From: Caballeronia sp. NK8
GTDB lineage: Bacteria; Pseudomonadota; Gammaproteobacteria; Burkholderiales; Burkholderiaceae
Direction: 5' to 3'
DNA: 64,000 bases
NCBI RefSeq assembly: GCF_018408855.1
Contig: NZ_AP024326.1
Span: forward strand, 930,001-994,000
The translations under genes were made by a program, and so were the position numbers. Numbering within the stretch: the stretch's first letter is position 1; each line of letters begins with the position of its first letter. Positions 46,274 to 54,305 of this stretch are shown piece by piece. The notes beneath the pieces were generated by a model. That model saw nothing but the letters and a program-made list of their open reading frames with translations, was not told the DNA's origin and searched no databases.

Positions 46274-46414
46274 ATGTCGCCCATTCAGTACATCGTCGCC
46301 GCCTACCGGCTTCGCTACAAACTCGCGCCGCAGCTTTTTACCTTGCTCGCCCCCGGCGTGATCCTGACGTATCACGCGATGACAAGCCCGCAGTTGGGCT
46401 GGCTCTTGGACTGA
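46274..46414 (+). CDS. 46-residue small protein
   Basis: ATG 46274 preceded by AAGGA (6 nt) and followed after the stop by the perfect palindrome at 46427. Sequence starts MSPIQYIVAAYRLRYKLAPQ and has one weak hydrophobic stretch (FTLLAPGVILTYHAM). Unknown function, but the signals around it support a real gene. Confidence 0.55.
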   Translation: MSPIQYIVAAYRLRYKLAPQLFTLLAPGVILTYHAMTSPQLGWLLD

Positions 46415-46426
46415 CAAGCGCAAAGA

Positions 46427-46446
46427 GACGCTCTCCGGAGAGCGTC
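46427..46446. terminator. Palindrome between convergent genes
   Basis: GACGCTCTCCGGAGAGCGTC is perfectly symmetric and lies between a plus-strand gene (46414) and the minus-strand integrase. No U-run, so the terminator role is uncertain; it could instead be a protein site. Confidence 0.45.
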
Positions 46447-46531
46447 CCACATCAGCGGCGCTCACAATCAAGTTGTTGAAAATAAACAGCAAAACCCCTG
46501 ATACAAAACGCGCCGAATATTCACCTCCCCC

Positions 46532-47677
46532 TTATTCGGCACACTTTTCGCATTGTAAAATCCGGTACAGGCCCGTTCTGGAGATGCCGAGCGCGCTCGC
46601 TGCTGCCTTTTTATTGCCGTCGCTTGCCGCCAGTGCCTCCTGGACCTGTTCAATTGTCGGCTTAGGCGCCTTCAGTCGCCTCTGGACAGAAAAGCTAGAC
46701 AGGTAAGCACCGGCCTTTTGCTCTTTGCTATGGCCGGCCGCCTCAACCACGGCTTGCATCGCTTCGCGGTGGAGCGCCGGGTCGGCCCTCTGATCGCTGC
46801 CTTTGATCGGCGCAGGAACGCCGGTGTACTTTTCAAACATTTGCTGCAAGAACTGATGCCTCAGGCCGTGGCACGTAACGCCCAAGCCAGACTTCGTCAC
46901 ACCATGGCGTTTGAGAACCGTATAGAAGTGGTCCTTCCACTGAGTCTTGGTATAGCCGTCGGGGATAGTCGAGCCCGTAGAGCGGTTTGTGTGTTGAGCA
47001 GCCTCAAGTAGGACATCCATCTTGAACTCCATGGGCACCACACGAACGCGACCGCCCTTTGTGCCGTGGACCACGCTGAGCTTTCCGTCTTTACGGACTG
47101 CATCTTTAGGCCTCAACAGAAGACTCTCTTCGACCCGTAGACCGAAGGCCGCCTGCAGCTTCATTTGCACCGCGACCACGGGCTCCGTCTTCGCGATTTC
47201 CTCAATGATAGCTACCGCGTCGATCCCCCTGCCTTCCCATGACTTGTCCTCAGTCGCCACAGATGTGCGCCGAAAGTCGTGGGCGGCTGGATCGATGTAC
47301 TCCGACATCTTTTTGACCAAGTTCCGCTTATTGATCCAGTTCGAGAACGCGCGGAAGTACGTCAACTTGTTCTCGATGGTCCCGGGACTCTGGCCGTCCT
47401 TGTGCCATAGGGCCACCAGCCCTTCGATGTGCTTTTCCTTGAGCGCATACGGTGTTTGTATCGCATAGCCGATCTGGCGCAGCTCAACAAAAGAACGGCA
47501 AAGCTTTTGCAGTCGGGGTTCCTGTGTCCCGACCGATATCGGCTTATTGCTAACACGGGTACGGCTGTGAACACGATTGACGTTCGGAGTGAAAATTTTC
47601 TCCAGGGCATCCCGGAACGCGGGGGGAAGCTCGGGATAGCCCGCAATGATGCCTTTCACATAGACGGTTACTGTCAT
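46532..47677 (-). CDS. Tyrosine recombinase with C-terminal Fis-type HTH
   Basis: 381 residues. Core-binding region about 60-150; catalytic domain with AAFGLRVEESLLLRP, HGTKGGRVRVVPM, GVTCHGLRHQFLQQMFEKYT (HxxR) and AAGHSKEQKAGAYLSSF (tyrosine). After it, TIEQVQEALAASDGNKKAAA then SALGISRTGLYRIL is a Fis/NtrC-type HTH, an uncommon addition. It may resolve plasmid dimers or excise DNA and bind or regulate its own site. Overlaps the preceding gene by ATGA. Confidence 0.85.
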   Translation of the reverse strand: MTVTVYVKGIIAGYPELPPAFRDALEKIFTPNVNRVHSRTRVSNKPISVGTQEPRLQKLCRSFVELRQIGYAIQTPYALKEKHIEGLVALWHKDGQSPGTIENKLTYFRAFSNWINKRNLVKKMSEYIDPAAHDFRRTSVATEDKSWEGRGIDAVAIIEEIAKTEPVVAVQMKLQAAFGLRVEESLLLRPKDAVRKDGKLSVVHGTKGGRVRVVPMEFKMDVLLEAAQHTNRSTGSTIPDGYTKTQWKDHFYTVLKRHGVTKSGLGVTCHGLRHQFLQQMFEKYTGVPAPIKGSDQRADPALHREAMQAVVEAAGHSKEQKAGAYLSSFSVQRRLKAPKPTIEQVQEALAASDGNKKAAASALGISRTGLYRILQCEKCAE

Positions 47678-48153
47678 TCGGATGCGCCTTCCTCGTTTGT
47701 TGATTGCCGCGTCTCGGCCACCGAGTACATTGCTCGGCCCCTCTCAAATGCCATTTCTAACTGGCACGACCGCGGAAACCCATTCGGGACTCCGCCACCC
47801 GCGCACGTGCCAGAAATCCATCCAGCTATCGCCGCATGCCGGAGTGCTCTTCGCCTGGATCGCGTATCGTCGAAACCGTAGGTAATCGACAGCCGCCATA
47901 GAGACCACGCAACTTCAGCCTCGAAGGCGTGATCTACCAGCGTGAAAATCCGACGTCGTTGGCTTTGCTTCGGGGCAGTTGAGAAGCGCTGTGGCTGTGC
48001 TCCATTCGCATCGCCTTCGTCTTTGTAGTGCCCCAGTGCTACGGTGGCGAAGTTCGATACCTGTTCTGCCCTAGGCGTCCACGCACACAGTAATCGCGTC
48101 AGTGCATCAGCGCCTGACGTGCGGATCAACTCAGGGCACATCAGCGCTCGCAT
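47674..48153 (-). CDS. Unknown protein coupled to the recombinase
   Basis: 159 residues from ATG 48153. Its TGA overlaps the recombinase ATG (ATGA), the best evidence that it is translated. Central part HAFEAEVAWSLWRLSITYGF then DDTRSRRRALRHAAIAGWIS. No known domain; possibly a helper or directionality factor. Confidence 0.55.
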   Translation of the reverse strand: MRALMCPELIRTSGADALTRLLCAWTPRAEQVSNFATVALGHYKDEGDANGAQPQRFSTAPKQSQRRRIFTLVDHAFEAEVAWSLWRLSITYGFDDTRSRRRALRHAAIAGWISGTCAGGGVPNGFPRSCQLEMAFERGRAMYSVAETRQSTNEEGASE

Positions 48154-49026
48154 TGGCGCGGTACCGGTTCAGCTCATACGACGCCATGGCCATGTAATTC
48201 GAGACGAGTTCTGCTCCTGAAACGTCATTTCTTAGCGGCTCTAGGAAGCGCGGCCTCCTTTATGAGACGAGTCAGTAACCGTGCTCATCTACGCGCGGTG
48301 CCTCCTGTGCAACCGCGCCGCATACCTCGGGAGCCTATCCCCAAGTCTTGCCGCACAGCTGCTGCGTATCCCCGCCGGGTCCTGCCTTCCTGTCCTTTAG
48401 CGATTCCATTCGATAGCCCCGCACGTGGAAGAAACGTGCATCGACCTCCGTACTGCTGCGTGCTGCCAGTCGTCACGCTTCGCGTGTTGACTGCCGCTGA
48501 TTTGCTGCCGGAGTACTTCCAACGCGCGCCCGCTTCGCGGAATCTCTCGTCGTTGTGTATCTCCTGCTGCTCCCTGCAGTCGAACCGCGTACAGCTAACT
48601 GTGCGGTTCGGCTATGCCGCTGCCACGGCTACCGCGCCGGCCCTAGACGCGCTGTTGCGCGCCGGTGTGCCCCGCCTTTGCGGCGGCACGACCTCGGCCA
48701 AGTGCTCGGTAATCTTTTTGCGCTGCTTTTTTCCGGGTGCGCCGCCCGTTCGTCTTCCGTACAGGGAGCAGCTTGCCGCTGGTCCCCCATCCCAAAGCGC
48801 GTTCACTCGGTCGCGGTGTGTCGGACCTCATGCAACGTACCCAGCGTCGTGTGCTGTAAGGATGCGTCCATCCTCCTTGAGCTGGAAAAAGAGCAGCCAC
48901 GGACAAGTGTCCGCGCGCTCCCAATCCGTCTCATCTCGGACACTCGGGCAAAACCGCCCGCAAACCCAATGGATATCGCGTGTCCAGCGTCCTCACTTTG
49001 GGTCGCTTTGAACTTGATTAGATTAA
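48154..49026. other. Long apparently non-coding region
   Basis: About 870 bp without a convincing gene. The plus strand is pyrimidine-rich and has an open frame of 250 codons that looks random. A strong hairpin (CGAACCGC ... GCGGTTCG around ACAG-CTAA-CTGT, about 48582-48613) is present. It could be an untranslated leader for the gene at 48153, a degraded gene or a site used by the adjacent recombinase. Confidence 0.5.
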
Positions 49027-49131
49027 GAAAAAGGCCGCTTCATTTTGCGGCCGTGACAGAGGGGGTTTTCGCTAGGCAAAGCGGTCCCCTCGATGGTCCT
49101 TTTCAGGAGGGTCGATGCGCATGCGCGCGGT
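49027..49131 (-). ncRNA. Candidate ~100-nt small RNA
   Basis: A degenerate copy of the shared backbone promoter (49111-49180) points leftwards. Only about 80-100 nt later a terminator (stem GGCCGC/GCGGCC, 49033-49052, then TTTTT) occurs with no ORF between. The transcript would carry CCCTCCTGAAAAGG, complementary to GGAGG-type ribosome sites. Existence of the RNA is inferred. Confidence 0.35.
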
Positions 49132-49180
49132 TGGTGATTAGAAGAATACCGGCACCGTGACCATGTAAAGAGTTAAAAGC
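49111..49180 (-). promoter_or_regulatory. Degenerate copy of the shared backbone promoter
   Basis: Plus strand GTCGATGCGCATGCGCGCGG then TTGGTGATTAG resembles the CATCGAC hairpin plus CTATCACC initiation region of the other three copies. A GCTTTT box (49180-49175) occurs at roughly the same distance. The match is weaker and has a small insertion. Confidence 0.35.
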
Positions 49181-49336
49181 TGCCTAAATGTTGCGAGCTT
49201 TTGCTTCCTTGACATTGCGCGCCGATCTGTAGAGTTGGACAGGCGTAACGGGGACTCTTCCACCCGATTTCGTCTTGATAAGTGACAGATTGAGGCGCTT
49301 CAGATCGTCGATTCGCCTTCTCACCGTTCATGGAGA

Positions 49337-49353
49337 GATAACTGACAGTTATC
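49337..49353. promoter_or_regulatory. Perfect 17-bp palindrome before the PRTRC D operon
   Basis: GATAACTGACAGTTATC is fully symmetric and lies 103 bp upstream of the start at 49456. Related fragments (GTGACAGA at about 49281, CTGTCAGGTAACTG at about 49403) surround it. This resembles a centromere/operator cluster bound by the small partner of an actin-type partition system. Confidence 0.6.
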
Positions 49354-49455
49354 CGGACGTTTCGACAAAAGGAATCTGCGCGTACGTCTATCTACCACTT
49401 TTCTGTCAGGTAACTGGAAGATGGGTTGAACCTATCGAATTGCTCTGGAGAGAGA

Positions 49456-50487
49456 ATGAACACCATGAAAGTACATGCACCCGTCCTTGCTGTTGACGTC
49501 GGATATGGCAACACTAAGATCGCCTTCCGCAACGGCTCCGACGTGTCGACCTTTATGTTTCCGTCGCTGACCCCGCCGTACAAGGCGCACACGATCGCCA
49601 AAGAGAGCGCGGGTTTGATCACGACGCCCAAGACTGTCGCGGTGGACGTCGAGGGAAAGCGCTATCAGGTCGGTCCCGGCGTGCTGTTGAGCTCGCGTAA
49701 CGGCGACGCGGGAGCGACACTTAACGACGACTATTGCACGACTGCAAGCTATGCCGCGCTGCTCGCCGGCGCGTTTCACTTCGCGAACATCGCATCGGTC
49801 GACCGCCTAGTTCTCGGCCTACCGATGAGGAACTTCCACACCCACGTTGCTCATTTGCGCAGTGCATTCGCCGGTAAGAATGCATACGGCGATGTTGAGT
49901 TCGATGTCGGCAGCGTCATCGTGCTTCCGCAGCCTCTCGGCGCACTGGTCAACTTCTCGCGCTACCACGAGTTCGACAAGGAGGACCCGCACCTCATCAT
50001 TGACGTCGGCTACTTCACAACTGATTGGGTGGTGGCAACCGGGTTGACTATCGACGAAGAGCGCAGCGGAGGTCACCACAGCGGCGCGTCTCACTATTAC
50101 GAAGCCATCGCCGCTGTCATTAAGGAGAAACTGCATATCGACACGCAGGGAATTGAGCGGATCGATAAGGCGCTGCGCACGGGATCGACTCTCCTGCTTA
50201 ACGGGAACGACTATGACCTGCAGGAGTTTCTGCCAGCGGCGCAGACGGTTATCGACGCAGCGGTTAAAGCTATCCAAGCGGGCGTGAAGAACACAGTCGA
50301 TATTCGCTCCATCGTCCTCACTGGTGGCGGTGCGGCTCTCTACAGGTCCGAGATTCAAGCGCGGTTTCCCCATTTGAGGATCGACCATATGGCAGAACCA
50401 TGCTTCACGAATGTCAGGGGGTTCCTCGCCGCTGGTGAGGCAACGCTGCTGCGCGACAAGAAGCACAAGGAAGCGGTGCCCGCATGA
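49456..50487 (+). CDS. PRTRC system protein D (ParM/StbA-like actin ATPase)
   Basis: 343 residues. Actin-fold motifs: phosphate 1 VLAVDVGYGNTKIAF, connect/phosphate 2 HLIIDVGYFTTDWVVA, adenosine SIVLTGGGAALYRSEIQ. GGAGAG precedes the ATG at 49456. PRTRC D is the actin-like member of the set and probably forms filaments that move plasmid copies. It is 29 kb from the other PRTRC genes and overlaps its partner gene by ATGA. Confidence 0.9.
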   Translation: MNTMKVHAPVLAVDVGYGNTKIAFRNGSDVSTFMFPSLTPPYKAHTIAKESAGLITTPKTVAVDVEGKRYQVGPGVLLSSRNGDAGATLNDDYCTTASYAALLAGAFHFANIASVDRLVLGLPMRNFHTHVAHLRSAFAGKNAYGDVEFDVGSVIVLPQPLGALVNFSRYHEFDKEDPHLIIDVGYFTTDWVVATGLTIDEERSGGHHSGASHYYEAIAAVIKEKLHIDTQGIERIDKALRTGSTLLLNGNDYDLQEFLPAAQTVIDAAVKAIQAGVKNTVDIRSIVLTGGGAALYRSEIQARFPHLRIDHMAEPCFTNVRGFLAAGEATLLRDKKHKEAVPA

Positions 50488-50813
50488 CAGGCGCTTTGGA
50501 GATCAAGGTAACAATCAGCGAGATCGCGACGCCAACGTTGTTTGATGCTCTAGTTGCGGTCTCCAATCCGAGGCAACGCGCAGCGCTGCTCAAGCGCTTA
50601 GCAGAAGATGCTTTGCGGGGCAGTGTCCAGGTTCCGCGTGCAGGAGTGACTAGCACGCCAAGGTCGGCCAACGCATCCGCAACGACGAAAGCTGCAGGGG
50701 GTCCTGCGCCCAGCGAGGCAACTCCCGTCGCTGCTAAGCAAATCGCGCCAGTGCAGGATGATCAGCCAGATTTCGACTACGCGTTCCTGGCCGAAAACTT
50801 GAACGTAGGGTGA
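50484..50813 (+). CDS. Small partner of the actin-like protein (ParR/StbB-like candidate)
   Basis: 109 residues overlapping the D gene by 4 bp. An N-terminal segment (TISEIATPTLFDALVAVSNP and QRAALLKRLAEDALRG) could form a DNA-binding or dimer fold; the rest is a low-complexity linker ending in DFDYAFLAENLNVG, a tail that might contact the filament as ParR tails do. Assigned by position and architecture. Confidence 0.6.
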   Translation: MTGALEIKVTISEIATPTLFDALVAVSNPRQRAALLKRLAEDALRGSVQVPRAGVTSTPRSANASATTKAAGGPAPSEATPVAAKQIAPVQDDQPDFDYAFLAENLNVG

Positions 50814-50970
50814 GCCTGAGCTAGATCGAGGAGGCACATGCCGCTTCGCAGATCGGCGTTTAGCGCCAACAGAAGCGCAGCGGCGTGGGCTTTCGTCGAC
50901 GGCTAGACTTCGCCTAGTTGTTGGCAGAATAGGGACATATAGTGCAATCTGCAAACGCAACGGAGGGATA

Positions 50971-51123
50971 ATGAGCTTCATCGAAAACTTGGCACAGCTT
51001 GACTGGACTCGCGGCGTTCGCATGTGGATTTTCGTGGCCGCCGCGCTGGCTGCTTGGGAGGCGGCTTATTTGTTTCATCGCGCTCTGTTCCGCCAAGCCA
51101 ACGGAGCCGATGATGTACGCTAA
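50971..51123 (+). CDS. 50-residue single-span membrane protein
   Basis: ATG 50971 preceded by CGGAGGGATA, a strong SD. One transmembrane helix (MWIFVAAALAAWEAAYLF). A -10-like TATAGT lies just upstream (about 50938). A following ATG (51113) opens another frame that is cut after about 10 codons by the IS21 element, so the next gene of this unit has been lost. Confidence 0.65.
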   Translation: MSFIENLAQLDWTRGVRMWIFVAAALAAWEAAYLFHRALFRQANGADDVR

Positions 51124-51293
51124 ATTCATGGCACTAGAGAACGACAATTATCTTGGCCGGTCCTTTGACAGTTACCTTGGCCGGTGGTGAGGAGTCGAAG
51201 GCGGCGTAGCCGCCGGAGACGACGAACTACCGGCGGCGCCGGAGTAACGGGGTTTTACGATGGCTGATCGCGTCGAACAAGAAGCGAACAGCC

Positions 51294-52793
51294 ATGCCTG
51301 GAACCTACGTGACGGACCAGCAGGTCCGACTCTATATGAGTAAGCGCAAACATCACACTCAGGAAGTCGCCGCGGCGATGGCGGGCATGAGCGTTCGCAC
51401 GGCCCGGCGCATCGAGCATGAGGGCCGTCTGCCGTCGCAGAAGCCATCACGCGCGTGGCGTACACGTCACGATCCGTTCGCGGAAGTTTGGGAGAGCGAG
51501 GTCGTGCCATTGCTGCGCCACGCGCCCCGGCTCAAGGCCATCACGTTGCTGTGCAAGCTGCAGGAGGCGCATCCGGGCCTCTTCCCTGACAGCATGCGGC
51601 GTACGCTCGAGCGGCGCGTCAGCCAATGGCGCGCACTCGAGGGCCCTGGCAAGGAGATCTTCTTCCCGCAGCAGCACTTGCCCGGCGTGCAGGGGCTCTC
51701 GGACTTTACCGACATGCGGGATCTGCGCGTGACGGTCGCCGGTGCGCCCCTCGATCACCGGCTCTATCACTTCGTGCTCGCGTTCTCGCACTGGGAATAT
51801 GCCTATGTCGTCGAAGGTGGCGAGAGCTTCGAGGCCCTCTCCACCGGATTACAGAACGCGCTGTGGCAAGCCGGCGGCTGCCCGCATGAGCATCGCACCG
51901 ACAGCCTATCGGCAGCGTTCAAGAATTTGCAGACTGAAGAGGACTTCACGGCTCGCTATGACGCACTGCTGGTGCATTACGGCATGGCCGGCACGCGCAA
52001 TAACGTCGGCGTGGCCCATGAGAACGGTAGTGTGGAATCCTCGCACCGCCATCTGAAGGAGGCGATCGACCAAGCGCTGATGCTGCGTGGCCATCGCGAC
52101 TTCGACGATCGGGCTGCCTATGACGCGTTTGTTCGCGACGTCGTCATGCGCCGTAACCGCCGTAACGCAGCGGCGTTTAACGCTGAGCGCGAACATTTGC
52201 AGGATTTGCCCGCACATCGCACGACCGACTTCATCGAAGAGGAAGCACGCGTGACACGCTGTGGCACCTTCACCGTGCGGGGCATTCTCTACAGCGCGCC
52301 GTCGCGCCTGATTGGTCACCGTCTGAAGGTGCGCGTCTATGCCGATCACCTCGACTGCTATCTGTCCGGCGCGCTCGTGCACAGCACAGCACGGGGCTCG
52401 CATGCGGCCAATAGCCGCCGTCGCAAGCTCGACTACCGGCACTTCATTGAGGCGCTCAAGCGCAAGCCCCAGGCGTTCAAGGGGCTAGCGTTTCGCGACG
52501 ACTTGTTTCCGCGCGAGGCGTACCGCCGGACGTGGGAGCGGCTTGAGGCTCGGCTCACGCAGCGCGAAGCCTGCAAGACCATGGTCGGCTTACTGGAACT
52601 GGCCGCGAATCACGGAGTCGAGGCCGTTCTTGCTGAGCGGCTCGAGGCGTTGCTCGCCGCTGGCGAGCTGCCCGATCTCGAGCAACTACAGAATGAATTT
52701 GCGCCGCGGCAGGCGCAATGCCCAGACGTGGCTGTGGACATGCCGACGGCCGCTCTCTATGACACGCTGCTTGGCGAGGAGGCATCGGTATGA
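51294..52793 (+). CDS. istA: IS21 transposase IstA
   Basis: 499 residues. N-terminal HTH (QEVAAAMAGMSVRTARRIEH), DDE core: GVQGLSDFTDMRDLRV for the first D, HRTDSLSAAFKN for the second, and NNVGVAHENGSVESSHRHLK for the E. C-terminal YSAPSRLIGHRLKVRVYADH is the domain common to IstA. Overlaps istB by 4 bp. Confidence 0.95.
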   Translation: MPGTYVTDQQVRLYMSKRKHHTQEVAAAMAGMSVRTARRIEHEGRLPSQKPSRAWRTRHDPFAEVWESEVVPLLRHAPRLKAITLLCKLQEAHPGLFPDSMRRTLERRVSQWRALEGPGKEIFFPQQHLPGVQGLSDFTDMRDLRVTVAGAPLDHRLYHFVLAFSHWEYAYVVEGGESFEALSTGLQNALWQAGGCPHEHRTDSLSAAFKNLQTEEDFTARYDALLVHYGMAGTRNNVGVAHENGSVESSHRHLKEAIDQALMLRGHRDFDDRAAYDAFVRDVVMRRNRRNAAAFNAEREHLQDLPAHRTTDFIEEEARVTRCGTFTVRGILYSAPSRLIGHRLKVRVYADHLDCYLSGALVHSTARGSHAANSRRRKLDYRHFIEALKRKPQAFKGLAFRDDLFPREAYRRTWERLEARLTQREACKTMVGLLELAANHGVEAVLAERLEALLAAGELPDLEQLQNEFAPRQAQCPDVAVDMPTAALYDTLLGEEASV

Positions 52794-53611
52794 ACGCGCC
52801 CGCAATTTACGATGCCGCCCGTATGGGGCTGATGCTCACCGAGTTGCGCTTGCCGACGATCGCGCGGCTATGGTCCGAGTTCACACAGCGCTCCGACAAG
52901 GAAGGCTGGCCATCGACGCGCCTGCTCGGCGCGCTGCTCGAGCACGAACTGGCCGAGCGCGCGAAACGGCGCATCGAGCGGCATCGCGTCGAATCGCATT
53001 TGGACCCAAGCAAGACGCTCGAGGCCTTCGACTTCGGCTTGGTACCAATGGTGTCCAAGGCACATGTAATGGCGCTCGCGAGCGGCGACTCGTGGCTCGA
53101 GAAAGGCGCCACGATCCTGCTGTTTGGGCCACCGGGTGCCGGGAAGAGCCATTTAGGCTCCGGCATTGGTCATGCGCTGATCGACGCCGGGTACCGGGTG
53201 CTGTTCACACGCACCGGCGAAATCGTGCAGAAGCTGCAGGCGGCACGCCAAAGCCTGCAGTTGCCATCGATGCTCGCCAAGCTCGATCACTTCGATCTGA
53301 TCATCCTCGATGACCTGTCGTACGTCAGAAAGGACCAGGCCGAAACGAGCGTGCTGTTCGAATTGATTGCGGAAAGATACGAGCGTCGAAGCCTTCTCAT
53401 CACGGCCAACGCCGCGTTCTCCGGCTGGAATGATGTCTTCCCCGATCCCTCAATGACGGTCGCCGCCATCGACCGACTGGTGCATCACTCGACGATCTTC
53501 GAGCTGAACGTGGAGAGCTACCGGCGTCGCAGTGCCGATGACAACAAGCGCGCGCGGCGGCGTCAATTACCCCACCCCGAATCGGAAGGAGCGACAACTA
53601 TGCCGAGCTGA
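52790..53611 (+). CDS. istB: IS21 helper ATPase IstB
   Basis: 273 residues, AAA+ DnaA-like. Walker A LFGPPGAGKSHLGSGIGHAL, Walker B DLIILDDLSYV. It assembles on DNA and activates IstA at the target. Full length and overlapping istA as expected. Confidence 0.95.
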   Translation: MNAPAIYDAARMGLMLTELRLPTIARLWSEFTQRSDKEGWPSTRLLGALLEHELAERAKRRIERHRVESHLDPSKTLEAFDFGLVPMVSKAHVMALASGDSWLEKGATILLFGPPGAGKSHLGSGIGHALIDAGYRVLFTRTGEIVQKLQAARQSLQLPSMLAKLDHFDLIILDDLSYVRKDQAETSVLFELIAERYERRSLLITANAAFSGWNDVFPDPSMTVAAIDRLVHHSTIFELNVESYRRRSADDNKRARRRQLPHPESEGATTMPS

Positions 53612-53683
53612 GCAGCGACAACTAACCCCGTCGACCGGCCAAGATAGTTGTCGCCCGGGCGGCCATCGTAATTGACAATCTAC

Positions 53684-53902
53684 ATGGCACTGCCCTTTTT
53701 TGCGCGACGCCTCATCATCGCCATGGCGTCTCTCTTCGTGATGTGGGTCTGTGCCTATCTGCCAAAGAGCGGGTTGACTCAAGTGCTGATCGGCTCAGGC
53801 GCGTTCATTATTTTTTGGGCGACCGGCCTCCTCGTGCCTTTCCTCAAGGTCACGTTTTTCGTCCTGAGGTGGCGTTTGTGGTACGTCGTGCGCTACAAGT
53901 AG
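53684..53902 (+). CDS. Small two-span membrane protein
   Basis: 72 residues from ATG 53684 (MALPFFARRLIIAMASLFVM), with helices at about 8-28 and 35-58 and a basic tail (WRLWYVVRYK). It lies between the IS21 end and a strong terminator. It may be the remnant or neighbour of the gene whose start lies left of IS21. No SD of note. Confidence 0.5.
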   Translation: MALPFFARRLIIAMASLFVMWVCAYLPKSGLTQVLIGSGAFIIFWATGLLVPFLKVTFFVLRWRLWYVVRYK

Positions 53903-53927
53903 CCTCTGAACCGCGAGCCACAAATTG

Positions 53928-53956
53928 AAAAGCCCCGACCAATGGTCGGGGCTTTT
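53928..53956. terminator. Bidirectional terminator
   Basis: AAAAGCCCCGACC-AAT-GGTCGGGGCTTTT, a 13-bp perfect stem with A and T runs on both sides, between convergent genes at 53902 and 53972. Confidence 0.9.
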
Positions 53957-53971
53957 GTCTTCAGGGGGTAA

Positions 53972-54196
53972 TCAATGCAGCAGAGATACACCTTGTGCGC
54001 TCGCCTGTCGACGAATGCAGTAAAACCAAGCAGTGTCCAGCGTGACGCCTTGTTTCTCCAGTCGGGCATGACCGCCTCGCTTCCGGTCGATGACGTCATA
54101 GGCTTCAGCCTGCGACTTTCCTACCCTGACCGAGCCGTTCTCAACACCGGAAGTCGCCACGATTTCATACCGGCCAACAATCATGCTGAAGCTCAT
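53972..54196 (-). CDS. Small unknown protein
   Basis: 74 residues from ATG 54196 (MSFSMIVGRYEIVATSGVEN); GGAG and AAGGAA precede it. Mixed alpha/beta, no known motif. Last gene of the minus-strand replication-gene run. Confidence 0.6.
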   Translation of the reverse strand: MSFSMIVGRYEIVATSGVENGSVRVGKSQAEAYDVIDRKRGGHARLEKQGVTLDTAWFYCIRRQASAQGVSLLH

Positions 54197-54305
54197 TTCC
54201 TTTTCTCCATTGGATATAAGCTCGGGCGGATTGCGGCCCCAGCGGGGACGAATCCCCACCGGGCAGAAAGTTACTGTTAGCGGCCAGACGGCCGCGGAAT
54301 CAAAA

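Larger units (their letters stand above)
51142..53653 (+). mobile_element. IS21-family insertion sequence
   Basis: 2512 bp carrying istA and istB. The ends share CGACAA(T/C)TATCTTGGCC in inverted orientation (51142 and 53653), with an extra internal copy ACCTTGGCCGG on the left, as is usual for IS21. No target duplication was recognised, so flanking DNA may have been lost. Confidence 0.85.

Noticed and set aside
48582..48613. Group II intron domain V
   Set aside because: The hairpin CGAACCGC/GCGGTTCG superficially resembles one, but the catalytic triad, tetraloop and an intron-encoded protein are missing.
48262..49011. A 249-codon plus-strand open frame
   Set aside because: Composition is low-quality (Ser, Arg, Pro, Cys rich), no start signal and no domain; treated as non-coding.
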